Positions 53,758 through 63,965 are shown, counted from the stretch's first letter. The stretch: 64,000 nt of DNA from JAEINY01 sp942490535 (GCA_942490535.1 CALNXQ010000002.1:744001-808000), one strand, 5' to 3'. A program made the numbers and translations. Notes: generated from the sequence alone by a model not told the origin.

Positions 53758-53852
53758 CATACCTATTTCCCCTGGCAGCATAGCATCATACCCCGAAGAA
53801 TTAATTCCGGAACCTACCTGGAGGATACGCTTTATTAGCTAAAAAAACATCT

Positions 53853-54995
53853 ATGAAAAAGTTAGCTTTCTACCTCAGTCTATTCTTAATTTCTAATCCA
53901 CTCAACGTATTATGCCAGAGCCCCACTTCTAAAAAAATAGATTTAAGTGCGGTAGATGCTTTTTTTGCACTATCCCAAAAGATATCTTCACACATAACAC
54001 CTTCGGAGGAAGAATGGGGAAATCTATTTGAAACGAAGGGATATGCAGTATCAGCCGCTAATTCTTCTATGAGAAAAAGAATTATCCGAGAAATGATGGA
54101 CATAGCTTATAATCCTCAAAACTCGGAAAAAAGAGATAGCATTTTAAATTTACCTATCGAAGAAAACATTTCAAATCATGAAATGCTCTTGTCAAAAATG
54201 ACATTGGAGAATTATTTAGATATGAAACTCAATGAAACAGGAATTAAGCAATTTAGAGCTGACTTTGATTTTAATTCGCTGGAAAAAGATGCCATAAATC
54301 GATTAAAAGATTTTTTAATCGATCCCATTGATTCGTTGATTGTTTTTCCGTCCATCAATTTTGTTTGCAACGAATTGGACGGGAGAAGTAAAAAAATGGG
54401 AATCGTTATCGATTTCAATTTGATGTATAAGAAAACGCCTGCTGAAAGGGTCGATTTTTTAGCCCACGAACTATTTCATCCCTACAGAGATCATTTTAAA
54501 AATAGTTACTCAGTCACCTCAAGCCGTTTCATTAAACTCTTGGACAAATTACAAAATGAAGGAATCGCTGATTTAATTGATAAAAAAGAGGATATCGTGG
54601 AATCTGTTAAAGGTATGGGACTACCAGAATCAATCATAAACATGTATCGAGAAACATACCAAAACACCCCACAAATCCTTGCCACCTTTGACAGCATCAC
54701 CTGTTTATTTATACATCACAAAATATCCCATGAAGAATTCGATAAACAAGTGAAGCATTTCTTTGCTTTTGGCGGCCACCCTAATGGCTATTACATGACT
54801 AAATCCATTCAAGAAGAGGGTTTGTTGAACGACTTATTGATCAATTTTTCTTCTCCATTAGCGTTTATAAAACTCTATAATAAAACAGCTAAAAAAAGGA
54901 AAGATTATTGTTTTAGTGAAGAATTCATGCATTATATTGATGATTTGGACACAGATATTACGGCTAATACGCAGGTACTTGACCAAAGCCATTGA
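53853..54995 (+). CDS. DUF5700-type putative zinc metallopeptidase, exported
   Basis: 380 aa with a signal peptide (MKKLAFYLSLFLISNPLNVLCQ). The zinc motif HExxH is present as AHELFHPYRDHF near residue 208, and about 35 residues later NEGIADLID supplies a likely third ligand or catalytic helper. This matches DUF5700, a gluzincin-like family of unknown substrate. It follows the permeases on the same strand and may be part of their system, for example processing an exported peptide, but it could equally be independent. Its composition is more A/T-rich than the permeases. Confidence 0.8.
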   Translation: MKKLAFYLSLFLISNPLNVLCQSPTSKKIDLSAVDAFFALSQKISSHITPSEEEWGNLFETKGYAVSAANSSMRKRIIREMMDIAYNPQNSEKRDSILNLPIEENISNHEMLLSKMTLENYLDMKLNETGIKQFRADFDFNSLEKDAINRLKDFLIDPIDSLIVFPSINFVCNELDGRSKKMGIVIDFNLMYKKTPAERVDFLAHELFHPYRDHFKNSYSVTSSRFIKLLDKLQNEGIADLIDKKEDIVESVKGMGLPESIINMYRETYQNTPQILATFDSITCLFIHHKISHEEFDKQVKHFFAFGGHPNGYYMTKSIQEEGLLNDLLINFSSPLAFIKLYNKTAKKRKDYCFSEEFMHYIDDLDTDITANTQVLDQSH

Positions 54996-55072
54996 TCCGC
55001 ACTAGGAGAATGAGGCCACTAAAGGAGAGACTCTAATTCATCAAGTGAACCACACAGTTCCTCGTGCCACAA

Positions 55073-55140
55073 GCTCCGGCAGCCTGGTACCTGAGGAACG
55101 AATGACTCAGTGAGTTGATCTAACGCACCAAAATTAGCGG
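55073..55140 (+). pseudogene. Decayed C-terminal fragment of an FtsX-type permease
   Basis: The stretch from CCGGCAGCCTGGTACCTGAG to GCACCAAAATTAGC aligns base for base with 48119-48181 of permease 1 (the PAAWYLMNRWLSEF region), with several stop codons and changes. The match is short but ungapped. The rest of the 369-bp gap (54996-55364) has no gene apart from the dnaK control region. Confidence 0.6.
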
Positions 55141-55210
55141 ACGAATAGATGTCCAAACCAGATGCTTGCTGTTACTGAAAGGACCATTCGAGCCCTGCCA
55201 ATTTGCCAAT

Positions 55211-55262
55211 TTGTCACCTCATTCTGACAGAAAAAACCATTTTCAGGGTGCTGAGGTGTCAA
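55211..55262. promoter_or_regulatory. Inverted repeat in the dnaK control region
   Basis: TTGTCACCTCA (55211-55221) and TGAGGTGTCAA (55252-55262) are inverted copies with one mismatch, 30 bp apart. Between them TTCTGACAGAA (55223-55233) is a further perfect palindrome. They lie 100-150 bp before dnaK and may be a heat-shock operator. The CIRCE element is not present. Confidence 0.5.
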
Positions 55263-55364
55263 AATTACTGAAAAAACACCTCCCTCTTCCTTGGCATGCC
55301 ATTTGATTACTTGCTCATTGTAAAAATGAAAATCAAATACGAAATAAAATAATATCGCATAGCA

Positions 55365-57275
55365 ATGGGAAAAATTATTGGAATCGATTTAGGAACAACC
55401 AACTCTTGTGTTTCTGTGATGGAAGGGAACGAACCGGTTGTTATTCCAAACAGTGAAGGCAAAAGAACCACTCCTTCAATTGTGGCATTTGTTGAAAATG
55501 GCGAACGCAAAGTAGGTGATCCTGCCAAACGTCAGGCCATTACCAACCCACATAAAACGATCTTCTCAATCAAGCGTTTCATGGGTTCCATGTACAATGA
55601 GATTCCGCATGAAATCACACGTGTACCTTACGATGTCGTAAAGGGTGATAACAATACACCACGTGTTCAAATTGATGACCGCCAATATTCAGCTCAGGAA
55701 ATTTCAGCCATGGTACTTCAAAAAATGAAGAAAACAGCTGAAGATTACCTGGGACAAGAGGTAACAGAAGCCGTGGTGACTGTTCCTGCTTACTTTAACG
55801 ATGCACAACGTCAGGCCACGAAAGAAGCCGGTGAAATTGCTGGTTTGAAAGTACGTCGTATCATCAACGAGCCTACAGCAGCTGCATTGGCATACGGTTT
55901 GGATAAGATGGACCGTGAAATGAAAATTGCAGTCTTTGACCTGGGTGGTGGTACATTCGATATTTCTGTGTTGGAATTGGGTGACGGTGTATTCGAAGTA
56001 AAATCAACTAACGGTGATACACACCTGGGTGGTGATGACTTTGATGATGCCATCATTGACTGGTTAGCTGACGAATTCCTGAAAGATGAAGGTATTGACT
56101 TGCGCAAAGACCCAATGGCTCACCAGCGTTTGAAAGATGCTGCTGAAAAAGCGAAAATTGAATTATCCAGCTCTACCAGCACAGAGATCAACTTGCCTTA
56201 TATCATGCCAGTGGATGGCATTCCAAAACACTTGGTACGTACCTTGTCACGTGCACAATTTGAGCAAATCTGTGACACATTGATCCAGCGTACATTGGAG
56301 CCTTGTAAATTGGCCTTGAAAGATTCTGGTTATTCAGCGTCTGAAATTGATGAAGTGATTTTAGTAGGTGGATCAACCCGTATTCCTGCCATTCAGAAAA
56401 TTGTTCAGGATTTCTTCGGAAAAGCACCTTCAAAAGGCGTGAATCCGGATGAAGTAGTGGCCGTAGGAGCTGCGATCCAGGGTGGTGTATTAACTGGTGA
56501 AGTAAAAGACGTATTATTGTTAGACGTTACGCCACTTTCATTGGGTATTGAAACCATGGGTGGTGTCATGACTAAATTGATTGAAGCCAACACGACGATC
56601 CCAACTAAAAAATCAGAGACTTTTACCACTGCAGTTGACAATCAGCCTTCGGTTGAGATTCACATTTTGCAGGGCGAACGTCCGTTAGCGAAAGACAATA
56701 AAACCATTGGTCGTTTCCACTTGGATGGTATTCCACCAGCACCACGTGCAACACCTCAAATCGAAGTGATCTTTGACATTGATGCCAACGGTATTTTGCA
56801 TGTAACAGCGAAAGATAAAGCCACTGGTAAAGAACAAAGTATTCGTATCGAAGCCTCTTCAGGATTATCTGATGCTGAAATCAAACGGATGAAAGAAGAA
56901 GCAGAAGCAAACGCTGATTCGGACAAACAGGAGAAAGAGCGTATCGATAAAATGAATGCGGCTGACAGTATGATTTTCCAAACGGAAAAACAGCTGAAAG
57001 AACTGGGTGACAAATTGCCAGCTGACAAGAAACAGCCTATCGAAGCGGCCTTGGAGAAATTGAAAGAAGCTCACAAAGCACAGGATATTGCTGCCATTGA
57101 TGCTGCCACAGCAGAACTGAATACGGTGTTCCAGGCTGCTTCTCAGGAAATGTACAATGCCAGCCAGGCTCAAGGTGGTGCAGAAGGTGCACAACCAGGA
57201 CCAGATGCGCAAGCAGGTGGTGAGGCTAAAAAAGATGACGAGGTAACCGATGTTGATTTCGAAGAAGTGAAGTAA
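55365..57275 (+). CDS. dnaK: Chaperone DnaK (Hsp70)
   Basis: 636 aa, full length. The nucleotide domain starts [15 protein letters not shown] and carries [45 protein letters not shown] and [13 protein letters not shown]. After the linker ([18 protein letters not shown]) come the substrate domain with the [13 protein letters not shown] segment and a helical lid. The C-terminus ends [11 protein letters not shown]. It stands alone, without grpE or dnaJ, as is frequent in Bacteroidota. Codon use is strongly biased, in line with high expression. Confidence 0.98.
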   Translation: MGKIIGIDLGTTNSCVSVMEGNEPVVIPNSEGKRTTPSIVAFVENGERKVGDPAKRQAITNPHKTIFSIKRFMGSMYNEIPHEITRVPYDVVKGDNNTPRVQIDDRQYSAQEISAMVLQKMKKTAEDYLGQEVTEAVVTVPAYFNDAQRQATKEAGEIAGLKVRRIINEPTAAALAYGLDKMDREMKIAVFDLGGGTFDISVLELGDGVFEVKSTNGDTHLGGDDFDDAIIDWLADEFLKDEGIDLRKDPMAHQRLKDAAEKAKIELSSSTSTEINLPYIMPVDGIPKHLVRTLSRAQFEQICDTLIQRTLEPCKLALKDSGYSASEIDEVILVGGSTRIPAIQKIVQDFFGKAPSKGVNPDEVVAVGAAIQGGVLTGEVKDVLLLDVTPLSLGIETMGGVMTKLIEANTTIPTKKSETFTTAVDNQPSVEIHILQGERPLAKDNKTIGRFHLDGIPPAPRATPQIEVIFDIDANGILHVTAKDKATGKEQSIRIEASSGLSDAEIKRMKEEAEANADSDKQEKERIDKMNAADSMIFQTEKQLKELGDKLPADKKQPIEAALEKLKEAHKAQDIAAIDAATAELNTVFQAASQEMYNASQAQGGAEGAQPGPDAQAGGEAKKDDEVTDVDFEEVK

Positions 57276-57297
57276 ATTCAAATCAAATCATAATACT

Positions 57298-57328
57298 AAA
57301 ATCCCGGCTCAGGCCGGGATTTTTTTTT
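57298..57328 (+). terminator. Intrinsic terminator of dnaK
   Basis: AAATCCCGGC pairs with GCCGGGATTT (57313-57322) around TCAG, followed by further T residues. Confidence 0.92.
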
Positions 57329-57459
57329 AATTTTGAAACTGTTTTAAGAAAAAAGAGGTATGCACACCTTGGTGCCGTGACTCAATCGTTATGTGATGGA
57401 TGCATCGGCATAAAGCCTTTGGCACTAAATTAGTACTACGAACAGGGAAAGAGAAGACT

Positions 57460-58323
57460 ATGATACGATTACGTTTTTTGATAACAGCCGCGCTGATGCT
57501 GCTGACATTGGGGATCGCACACGCACAAATGGATGTGTTTGGAAATCCGGTTCCAACCAAAAAGAAAGCCGTGAAGCCCATTCCGGCGCATTACAATCAA
57601 TCCGATGCACAAGGCCGCAAACAAGGCCCCTGGGAGAAACGCTATACCGATGGTTCTCCTTTATACAAAGCCACTTTCAATGACAACAAACCGGTTGGTG
57701 AACTCACCCGCTATTATCCGGGAGGTCCCATGAGTGCTCGTATTGTCTATGACCAACAAGGCGTTCATGGGAAAGCCGAATTATTTGATCAGGAAGGGAA
57801 TCTCACGTCAAAAGGGAATTACATCGGCACCAAGAAAGACAGTACCTGGACCTTCTATTCGGCACAAAAAACGGTTAATTCTACCGAAGAATATGTCAAT
57901 GATCTGAAAAACGGAAAAACCACCATCTTTTATCCCAATGGCCAGATTTCTGAAATCATCCATTGGAAAGATGACCAAAAACATGGGCCCTGGTTAAAGT
58001 TTAATAATAACGGCACCAAGCTTTTAGTAACCCAACATCAACATGGGGTATTACACGGTGATTATCATTACTTTTTTGAAAACGGTGAAAAAGAAATTGA
58101 CGCCACCTTCAATAACGGAAAAGAAGATGGCCAATGGACCTTTTATTTACCCGATGGAAAAGTAGATTATGTGCTTAACTATAAAATGGGTAAATTACTC
58201 AATCCAGAAGTTTTAGATGCCCGACGGGAAGCCATGGAAAAAGAGTATGAAATGAATAAGGATAAATTGAAAGACCCTGAAAAGTTCAAAAATAATCCGG
58301 ATGAATTACTACGCTCACGTTAA
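57460..58323 (+). CDS. Exported MORN-like repeat protein (YwqK type)
   Basis: 287 aa from ATG 57460, where a signal peptide begins (MIRLRFLITAALMLLTLGIAHA); the frame from 57400 adds an implausible N-terminus. The mature part has about seven MORN-like repeats, each with G-x-W/Y-x-x-(Y/F)-x-x-(N/D)-G, for example KQGPWEKRYTDGS, HGPWLKFNNNGT and EDGQWTFYLPDGK. A charged C-terminal helix follows. Such proteins are often labelled YwqK antitoxin-like by homology, which says little about function; in Bacteroidota they are envelope proteins. It precedes the subtilase by 10 bp. Confidence 0.85.
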   Translation: MIRLRFLITAALMLLTLGIAHAQMDVFGNPVPTKKKAVKPIPAHYNQSDAQGRKQGPWEKRYTDGSPLYKATFNDNKPVGELTRYYPGGPMSARIVYDQQGVHGKAELFDQEGNLTSKGNYIGTKKDSTWTFYSAQKTVNSTEEYVNDLKNGKTTIFYPNGQISEIIHWKDDQKHGPWLKFNNNGTKLLVTQHQHGVLHGDYHYFFENGEKEIDATFNNGKEDGQWTFYLPDGKVDYVLNYKMGKLLNPEVLDARREAMEKEYEMNKDKLKDPEKFKNNPDELLRSR

Positions 58324-58333
58324 AAATTGAATT

Positions 58334-59974
58334 ATGGTAAATGTGGCTGCGAAATACATACTAACACTTTTGCTGATGGGGTTCATCAGCGCTTTTGCTT
58401 TTGGACAGGCGGATGGGTACTTCATTGGTTTTACCGATAAAAGTAAAACTCCCTATAGCATTTCCCATCCCGAAGCCTTTCTATCCGATCGGGCCATTGC
58501 CAGAAGAACAAAGCAGCACATCGCCATTACAGAACAAGATTTACCGGTTAACCCCGCTTATGTGGATAGCCTGATCAAACTTGGCATCTCCATCCGCCAC
58601 ACCACCAAATGGCACAATGGTGTGATTGCCTTTTCGGAAAACACCACCCTATTGGACACCCTTGAGCGTGTTTCCTTCGTTCGGGAAGTGGAAAAAACGA
58701 AATCGTCCACGGTCCGAAAATCCACCCGTGATAAATTTGAATCAACCGCTTTTCAGATCAGTTCAGCAAGTGACCTCAATTACGGCGAAAGCTGGAATCA
58801 AGTAAGCACCGTCAAGGGGCATTCCTTGCACGATCAAGGCTACCGGGGATCAGGCATGCACATTGCAGTCATTGATGCCGGTTTTTACAAGGCTGATGTC
58901 TTACCGGCCTTCCAACATTTATTTGACAACCACCAAATACTCGGCGCAAAGGATTTTGTAAGCCCAACCACTAATATTTACCTGCAAAATTCTCACGGCA
59001 TGAAAGTCCTTTCAATTATAGGCGGCCTGATCACAAATGAATATGTGGGTACTGCACCGGAAGCCAGCTTCTGGCTGTTACGCAGTGAAGATGCCGCCTC
59101 TGAATTTCCCATCGAAGCCGACTATTGGGTGTGTGCAGCTGAATTTGCCGATAGCGCCGGTGTAGATGTAATTAATACCTCGTTGGGTTATTCACTCTTT
59201 GATGATGCCTCTATGAACTATTCCTATAACGACTTGAATGGTTCCAGCCGTATCTCATCAGCCGCTCAAATGGCGGCCTCCAAAGGAATGGTGATTGTGA
59301 ATAGTGCGGGTAATGAAGGCAACTCTTCGTGGTATTACATCTCCACACCAGCGGATGCCAAAGATATTCTAACCATTGGAGCCATGACAGTGGACAGCAC
59401 GCAAGCCGTCTTTTCCTCCTATGGGCCCACGGCGGATGGACGCACCAAGCCGGACATCACGGCCATGGGGGTGTCAGTAGCCGTACAAGGCACCAATGGT
59501 AGTATTGAAAGAGGAAATGGCACCTCCTACTCGTCGCCGGTCATTGCCGGATTAACCGCCTGCTTGTGGCAAGCGCTGCCCAATCTATCAGCGTCGGAAA
59601 TCAGGGACTTGATCATTAAAAGCGGAAATCAATATGCCCAACCGGATAACGCCTTTGGCTTTGGGATTCCAAATTTTGACATTGCTTTTAGAACGGATAT
59701 TGATGTGACCTCAGTCACAAAAAAACAGTGGAAGATCAGTCCCAATCCCTTTCATCATCAGCTGCATATCCAATCGCTGGCAGAGAATGCCCAGCAAGTG
59801 GTTTCAGTTTACCTTTATGATGTATTGGGTCAGAAACAACTTGAGCGCCATTTCAGTCCCGGAGAACAAATGACCATTCAAAATCTGGATGGATTTAAGG
59901 CGGGTATGTACATTGCAATTGTTGAATGCCAGGGTGTCAAAACACACTTTAAGCTTGTTAAACGAAATCCTTAA
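58334..59974 (+). CDS. Subtilisin-like serine protease exported by the type IX system
   Basis: 546 aa with a Sec signal (LLLMGFISAFAFGQ). An N-terminal propeptide-like part (about 25-145) is followed by an S8 domain with catalytic Asp in MHIAVIDAGF, His in NSHGMKVLSI and Ser in NGTSYSSPVIAGL. Oxyanion Asn lies in NSAGNEGNSS. Residues about 460-546 (WKISPNPFHHQL through GMYIAIVECQG) are a T9SS type A sorting domain, so the protease is sent across the outer membrane and then anchored or released. The xseA start lies 1 bp after its stop, an odd operon partner. Confidence 0.94.
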   Translation: MVNVAAKYILTLLLMGFISAFAFGQADGYFIGFTDKSKTPYSISHPEAFLSDRAIARRTKQHIAITEQDLPVNPAYVDSLIKLGISIRHTTKWHNGVIAFSENTTLLDTLERVSFVREVEKTKSSTVRKSTRDKFESTAFQISSASDLNYGESWNQVSTVKGHSLHDQGYRGSGMHIAVIDAGFYKADVLPAFQHLFDNHQILGAKDFVSPTTNIYLQNSHGMKVLSIIGGLITNEYVGTAPEASFWLLRSEDAASEFPIEADYWVCAAEFADSAGVDVINTSLGYSLFDDASMNYSYNDLNGSSRISSAAQMAASKGMVIVNSAGNEGNSSWYYISTPADAKDILTIGAMTVDSTQAVFSSYGPTADGRTKPDITAMGVSVAVQGTNGSIERGNGTSYSSPVIAGLTACLWQALPNLSASEIRDLIIKSGNQYAQPDNAFGFGIPNFDIAFRTDIDVTSVTKKQWKISPNPFHHQLHIQSLAENAQQVVSVYLYDVLGQKQLERHFSPGEQMTIQNLDGFKAGMYIAIVECQGVKTHFKLVKRNP

Positions 59975-59975
59975 T

Positions 59976-61358
59976 ATGGCTGAGCATCTGTCGCTATTCG
60001 ACCTTAACCACCAAATCAAAACGCAACTTGAATCCGCATTTAACAGCACCTATTGGGTGGTGGCTGAGATCAGTGAGTTGCGAATGCATCGCAGCGGACA
60101 CTGCTACCTCGAACTGATTGAAAAAGATACGGATTCGGAACAGGTAAAAGCCAAAGCCCGGGCTACCATCTGGGCGTTTACCTTTAGAATGCTCAAACCC
60201 TACTTTGAAACCACTACTGGCCAATCACTCACCGCAGGTATTAAAGTGCTGGTCAGAGCCAGTATTGAATATCAGGAAGTGTATGGTTTAAGCCTCAACA
60301 TTAAAGACATTGATCCCACTTTTACCCTAGGTGACATTGCCCGCCGACGGATGCAAATCATCCAACAACTGGAAGATGAAGGTGTCATGGACATGAATAA
60401 AGAGGTAGATCTAGCCCCTGTTCCGCAAACATTTGCCATTATCTCCTCACCATCGGCTGCGGGTTATGAAGATTTCATCAACCAACTGGAAAATAACCCC
60501 TATGGTTTTAAAATCTACCACAAACTGTTTCCGGCCATTATGCAGGGCGATCAAACCGAACAATCCATCATTGATGCCCTGGAGCGCATTTATACCTATG
60601 AAGAGGTATTTGATGCGGTCGTGATTATTCGGGGAGGCGGCTCTACGGCCGACTTGATGTGCTTTGACAGTTACCTGCTGGCACTTAACATCACCCAATT
60701 TCCACTGCCGGTATTAACGGGCATTGGCCATGAACGCGATGAATCGGTGGCGGATATGGTGGCGCACACCCAATTAAAAACGCCCACAGCCGTGGCTGAG
60801 TTTATTATTGATCGCATTGCCTCGTTTCAGGCTTACGTTGATGATTTACAAAATCAATTCACCAATGAAAGTCGACGGATCCTGAAAGATCAACAACACC
60901 GGCTGGATCTATCGGTTCAAAAGCTACACCCCTTAGTGAAGCAAACCCTTTCACATCAAAAACGAAAACCAGAAGAAGCCGCCCAGCGTCTATTATTCCT
61001 GATGAAATCCTATTTCGATAACCAACAACGCCACTTTTCGCATGTCAAAGAATCCATCCATTACTTAACCAGCAAAAAAGTAAAAACGGGACTCCAAGAA
61101 ACTGATTTCCTAAAAACAAAACTCAAACTGGAAGTCCAGGGCTTCTTTAAAAACAAACATCAAAACATTCATTTAGCAGAAAAAACCAACCAGCTATCTG
61201 ATCCCTTTACCATTCTTAACAAAGGTTATTCCATCACCTTAGCAGATAAAAAGGTGGTTAAAGAAACGGCACAACTCAATACGGGAGATATTATTACAAC
61301 CCGGTTAAGCAATGGCGAAATCATTAGTCGGGTGGAAATCCTAAAAAGAAACCATTAA
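59976..61358 (+). CDS. xseA: Exodeoxyribonuclease VII large subunit
   Basis: 460 aa from ATG 59976, directly after the subtilase stop. An OB-fold (about 15-110, with WVVAEISELRMHRSGHCYLEL) is followed by the catalytic domain with FAIISSPSAAGYEDFINQL, VVIIRGGGSTADLMCFDSY, ITQFPLPVLTGIGHERDESVADMVAHTQLKTPTA-type landmarks, and a long coiled coil that binds many copies of the small subunit. It degrades single-stranded DNA in repair. The small subunit gene is not next but about 2.4 kb away, past a sensor kinase gene. Confidence 0.95.
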   Translation: MAEHLSLFDLNHQIKTQLESAFNSTYWVVAEISELRMHRSGHCYLELIEKDTDSEQVKAKARATIWAFTFRMLKPYFETTTGQSLTAGIKVLVRASIEYQEVYGLSLNIKDIDPTFTLGDIARRRMQIIQQLEDEGVMDMNKEVDLAPVPQTFAIISSPSAAGYEDFINQLENNPYGFKIYHKLFPAIMQGDQTEQSIIDALERIYTYEEVFDAVVIIRGGGSTADLMCFDSYLLALNITQFPLPVLTGIGHERDESVADMVAHTQLKTPTAVAEFIIDRIASFQAYVDDLQNQFTNESRRILKDQQHRLDLSVQKLHPLVKQTLSHQKRKPEEAAQRLLFLMKSYFDNQQRHFSHVKESIHYLTSKKVKTGLQETDFLKTKLKLEVQGFFKNKHQNIHLAEKTNQLSDPFTILNKGYSITLADKKVVKETAQLNTGDIITTRLSNGEIISRVEILKRNH

Positions 61359-61496
61359 TTTCTACCGCCATAGTCATCTTGTTTGAAGCCATCGTTTTTT
61401 TTAACCGAGGCTTTTTATATTTTTATACCCACTAGTGTTTCAGCGGAGACTCTTGTAGAAGAATACCGTTCCGTTTTTACCGCCAACACAAAATTG

Positions 61497-63764
61497 ATGA
61501 TAACCAACTACAAATCCTTTATTTACTTTTACGTGTTTCTGTTCATGTTGTCCGCTTCCCTTTTCGGACAAAATGAAAAAGACAACATCGCCTCCAAAAA
61601 ATCGGATGATCCGAATCAGCAAGTCATTGTACAATTGATACAAGAAGCTAAAGAGACCGATCTGGTTGAGAGAAAAACCGATCTGATTGAACAGGCAATC
61701 GCCCGGCTCAATGATCAGTCGGATCGCCAATTAAAGATAGATACCTATCACCAGGCCGGTATCCTGTTCTATGAATCCAATGCTTATGAAGCTGCACAGA
61801 ATTACCTTGAACTAGCTTTAGAGACAAGCGAATCGGATGAGAGATATACAAAGCAAGTAGCGTCCAGCTATCACCATTTGGGATGGATTGCCACTCATTG
61901 GAAAGACTATCCGACTGCCATAGACTATTTGGCCGTAGCGGAACAATACTATCAGAAGGGCGATTATGAGCCAGATCGGGGTAATGTATTTAATAGCATT
62001 GGCGCCGTTTATTGGTTTCAGCGCGATTATGGAAAAGCCTTGGAATTCTTCAATAAGTCCTTGGAGATCGGGCAGCTGAATCAGGATGTGGCACTCCAGC
62101 AAAAGGCCTTAACCAACCGGGGCATCGTGTTCGAAAACCTGGCCCAATATACCGAAGCCCTAAATTGTGTGGAACAAGCGTTGGAGCTCAACCAAATGAC
62201 GCAAAACAAAGAAAACAGAGCCTACTTATTAAATAGTCTGGGGAACATCCAGCAATCGCTTCATCACTATGATGCTGCCTTACTAGCTTATCAAGAATCT
62301 CTATCCCTCTTCGACAGCCTTGGAAACGAACAGGGAGCCAGCCTTTGCTATAACAATATGGGAGAAGCCTACCTTGAAAAAGGAATGATGAACCAAGCCA
62401 TCGAAAACTATCAAACATCTCTGAACTACGAAACAAGTCAAGCGGATAGCTTAAGCATGGCAGTGGCTTTTAATAACATCGGCAAAGCCTATCTGGCAGG
62501 TAAAAACCATAGTCAATCACTTGCCTTTTGCCAAAAGGCATTAGCTATTTTAAAGCACTATGATGATGCCTCACTGGAAGCAGAAGTGTATCTGAACCTA
62601 GGGCAAAACCACCTGATTCTTGGAAATAATCATCAAGCCCGCGAACAACTTTTGCGATCCATTAAACTCAGTGAGAAAATTGGTGAAAAAGCAAAACTAG
62701 CTAAGGGATATAATAGCATGGCGGAGTTATTCGAGAACATGAAAAACTACCAGAGTGCCTACCATTACAAGAATCTATACGCACAAATAAAAGACAGTAT
62801 TCTCCTTGATAACGCCATGCAAAACTCGGCCCGCATGGCAGCCGTCTACAATCTGCTGAAACAAGAAGAAACCATTTCCAGGCTGGAACAAGAAAAACGA
62901 ATACAAGGCCGGAATTTAACCAAAGAGCGCAGCACAAAGGTCGCTGCTGTCATTATCAGCATCTTAATGATTGCTTTAACACTGGTCTTGTTTCTAATCT
63001 TTCAGATGCGCCGTAAAGCATCGGCCCAACTGAAGGCAAAAAATAAAGAATTAAAACAGCTCAATGCCACCAAAGATAAATTCTTCTCCATCATTGCCCA
63101 TGACTTAAAGAGTCCGTTTAGCTCACTGATGGGCTTTGCCGAAATGTTAACCCTCCATGCTGAATCAAAAAACACAAAAGAAGTCATTGAATTCAGTCAG
63201 ATCATTCACAACTCCACCAAACGGGTTTTAGGGCTCGTGGAGAATCTGCTGCAATGGTCACGCACCCAATTGGGCACCACTCAATACCAACCGGAACAAC
63301 TGGATATTTCCATTCAGGCTCAAAACATTGTGTCCTTACTGTGTTTAAATGCAGAAGAAAAAGACATTGTCATCAGTCCTAAAATAGAAAAAGACTTAGT
63401 AGCTTATGCTGATCAAAACCTCTTTAGTACTGTGCTGCGTAACCTGATCAGTAATGCTATTAAATTTTCGCGGGTAGGCAGTGTCATTTATGTATCGGCC
63501 AAACGAAAACAGCATTTAATTGAAATTGCCATCATGGACTCGGGTGTGGGTATTCGTCAGGAAGATATGGAAAAACTCTTCCAGGTCGACTCTACCTTTT
63601 CCACCAAGGGCACCTTCAATGAAAAGGGAACGGGGCTGGGGCTGGTTCTCTGTAAAGAGTTTGTTGAAATCAATAAAGGTGAAATATGGGTAGAGAGTCA
63701 ACTGGGAAAAGGCAGTACCTTTTATTTTACGGTCCCATTACACTTTGAAAATCAAAATAATTAA
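61497..63764 (+). CDS. TPR-repeat sensor histidine kinase
   Basis: 755 aa from ATG 61497, where a signal sequence begins (FIYFYVFLFMLSASLFGQ); the frame open to 61383 adds 38 residues of poor quality. A periplasmic domain with about eight tetratricopeptide repeats (for example AKALEFFNKSLEIGQ, YNNMGEAYLEKGMMNQAIENY) is followed by a membrane helix (VAAVIISILMIALTLVLFLI), an H-box IIAHDLKSPFSSLMG and an ATPase domain with NLISNAIKFS, DSGVGI and GTGLGLVLCKEF. No response regulator is adjacent, so the partner is elsewhere. It is placed between xseA and xseB with a gap of 3 bp to xseB. Confidence 0.92.
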   Translation: MITNYKSFIYFYVFLFMLSASLFGQNEKDNIASKKSDDPNQQVIVQLIQEAKETDLVERKTDLIEQAIARLNDQSDRQLKIDTYHQAGILFYESNAYEAAQNYLELALETSESDERYTKQVASSYHHLGWIATHWKDYPTAIDYLAVAEQYYQKGDYEPDRGNVFNSIGAVYWFQRDYGKALEFFNKSLEIGQLNQDVALQQKALTNRGIVFENLAQYTEALNCVEQALELNQMTQNKENRAYLLNSLGNIQQSLHHYDAALLAYQESLSLFDSLGNEQGASLCYNNMGEAYLEKGMMNQAIENYQTSLNYETSQADSLSMAVAFNNIGKAYLAGKNHSQSLAFCQKALAILKHYDDASLEAEVYLNLGQNHLILGNNHQAREQLLRSIKLSEKIGEKAKLAKGYNSMAELFENMKNYQSAYHYKNLYAQIKDSILLDNAMQNSARMAAVYNLLKQEETISRLEQEKRIQGRNLTKERSTKVAAVIISILMIALTLVLFLIFQMRRKASAQLKAKNKELKQLNATKDKFFSIIAHDLKSPFSSLMGFAEMLTLHAESKNTKEVIEFSQIIHNSTKRVLGLVENLLQWSRTQLGTTQYQPEQLDISIQAQNIVSLLCLNAEEKDIVISPKIEKDLVAYADQNLFSTVLRNLISNAIKFSRVGSVIYVSAKRKQHLIEIAIMDSGVGIRQEDMEKLFQVDSTFSTKGTFNEKGTGLGLVLCKEFVEINKGEIWVESQLGKGSTFYFTVPLHFENQNN

Positions 63765-63767
63765 ACG

Positions 63768-63965
63768 ATGACAAAGAAGAAAGTTAGTTATAACGAAGCC
63801 ATCGCTGAGATTGAGGAAATCTTGCAAAAGATTGAAAATGAAGAGCTGGATGTGGATGATTTATCGGAAAAAGTAAAACGGGTCAGTGCTTTAATAAAAA
63901 TTTGCAAGGAAAAACTTTATAAAACAGAAGAAGAGGTAGAAAAGATATTGAAGGAGATTGAATAA
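63768..63965 (+). CDS. xseB: Exodeoxyribonuclease VII small subunit
   Basis: 65 aa, two long helices: VSYNEAIAEIEEILQKIENE, DVDDLSEKVKRVSALIKICK and a charged tail. This is the XseB pattern, a coiled-coil protein that packs on the large subunit. It is slightly shorter than usual. The start follows the kinase stop by 3 bp, so its translation is probably coupled to that gene rather than to xseA. Confidence 0.92.
   Translation: MTKKKVSYNEAIAEIEEILQKIENEELDVDDLSEKVKRVSALIKICKEKLYKTEEEVEKILKEIE

Noticed and set aside
55265..55364. CIRCE operator before dnaK
   Set aside because: No TTAGCACTC-N9-GAGTGCTAA sequence or near match is present.
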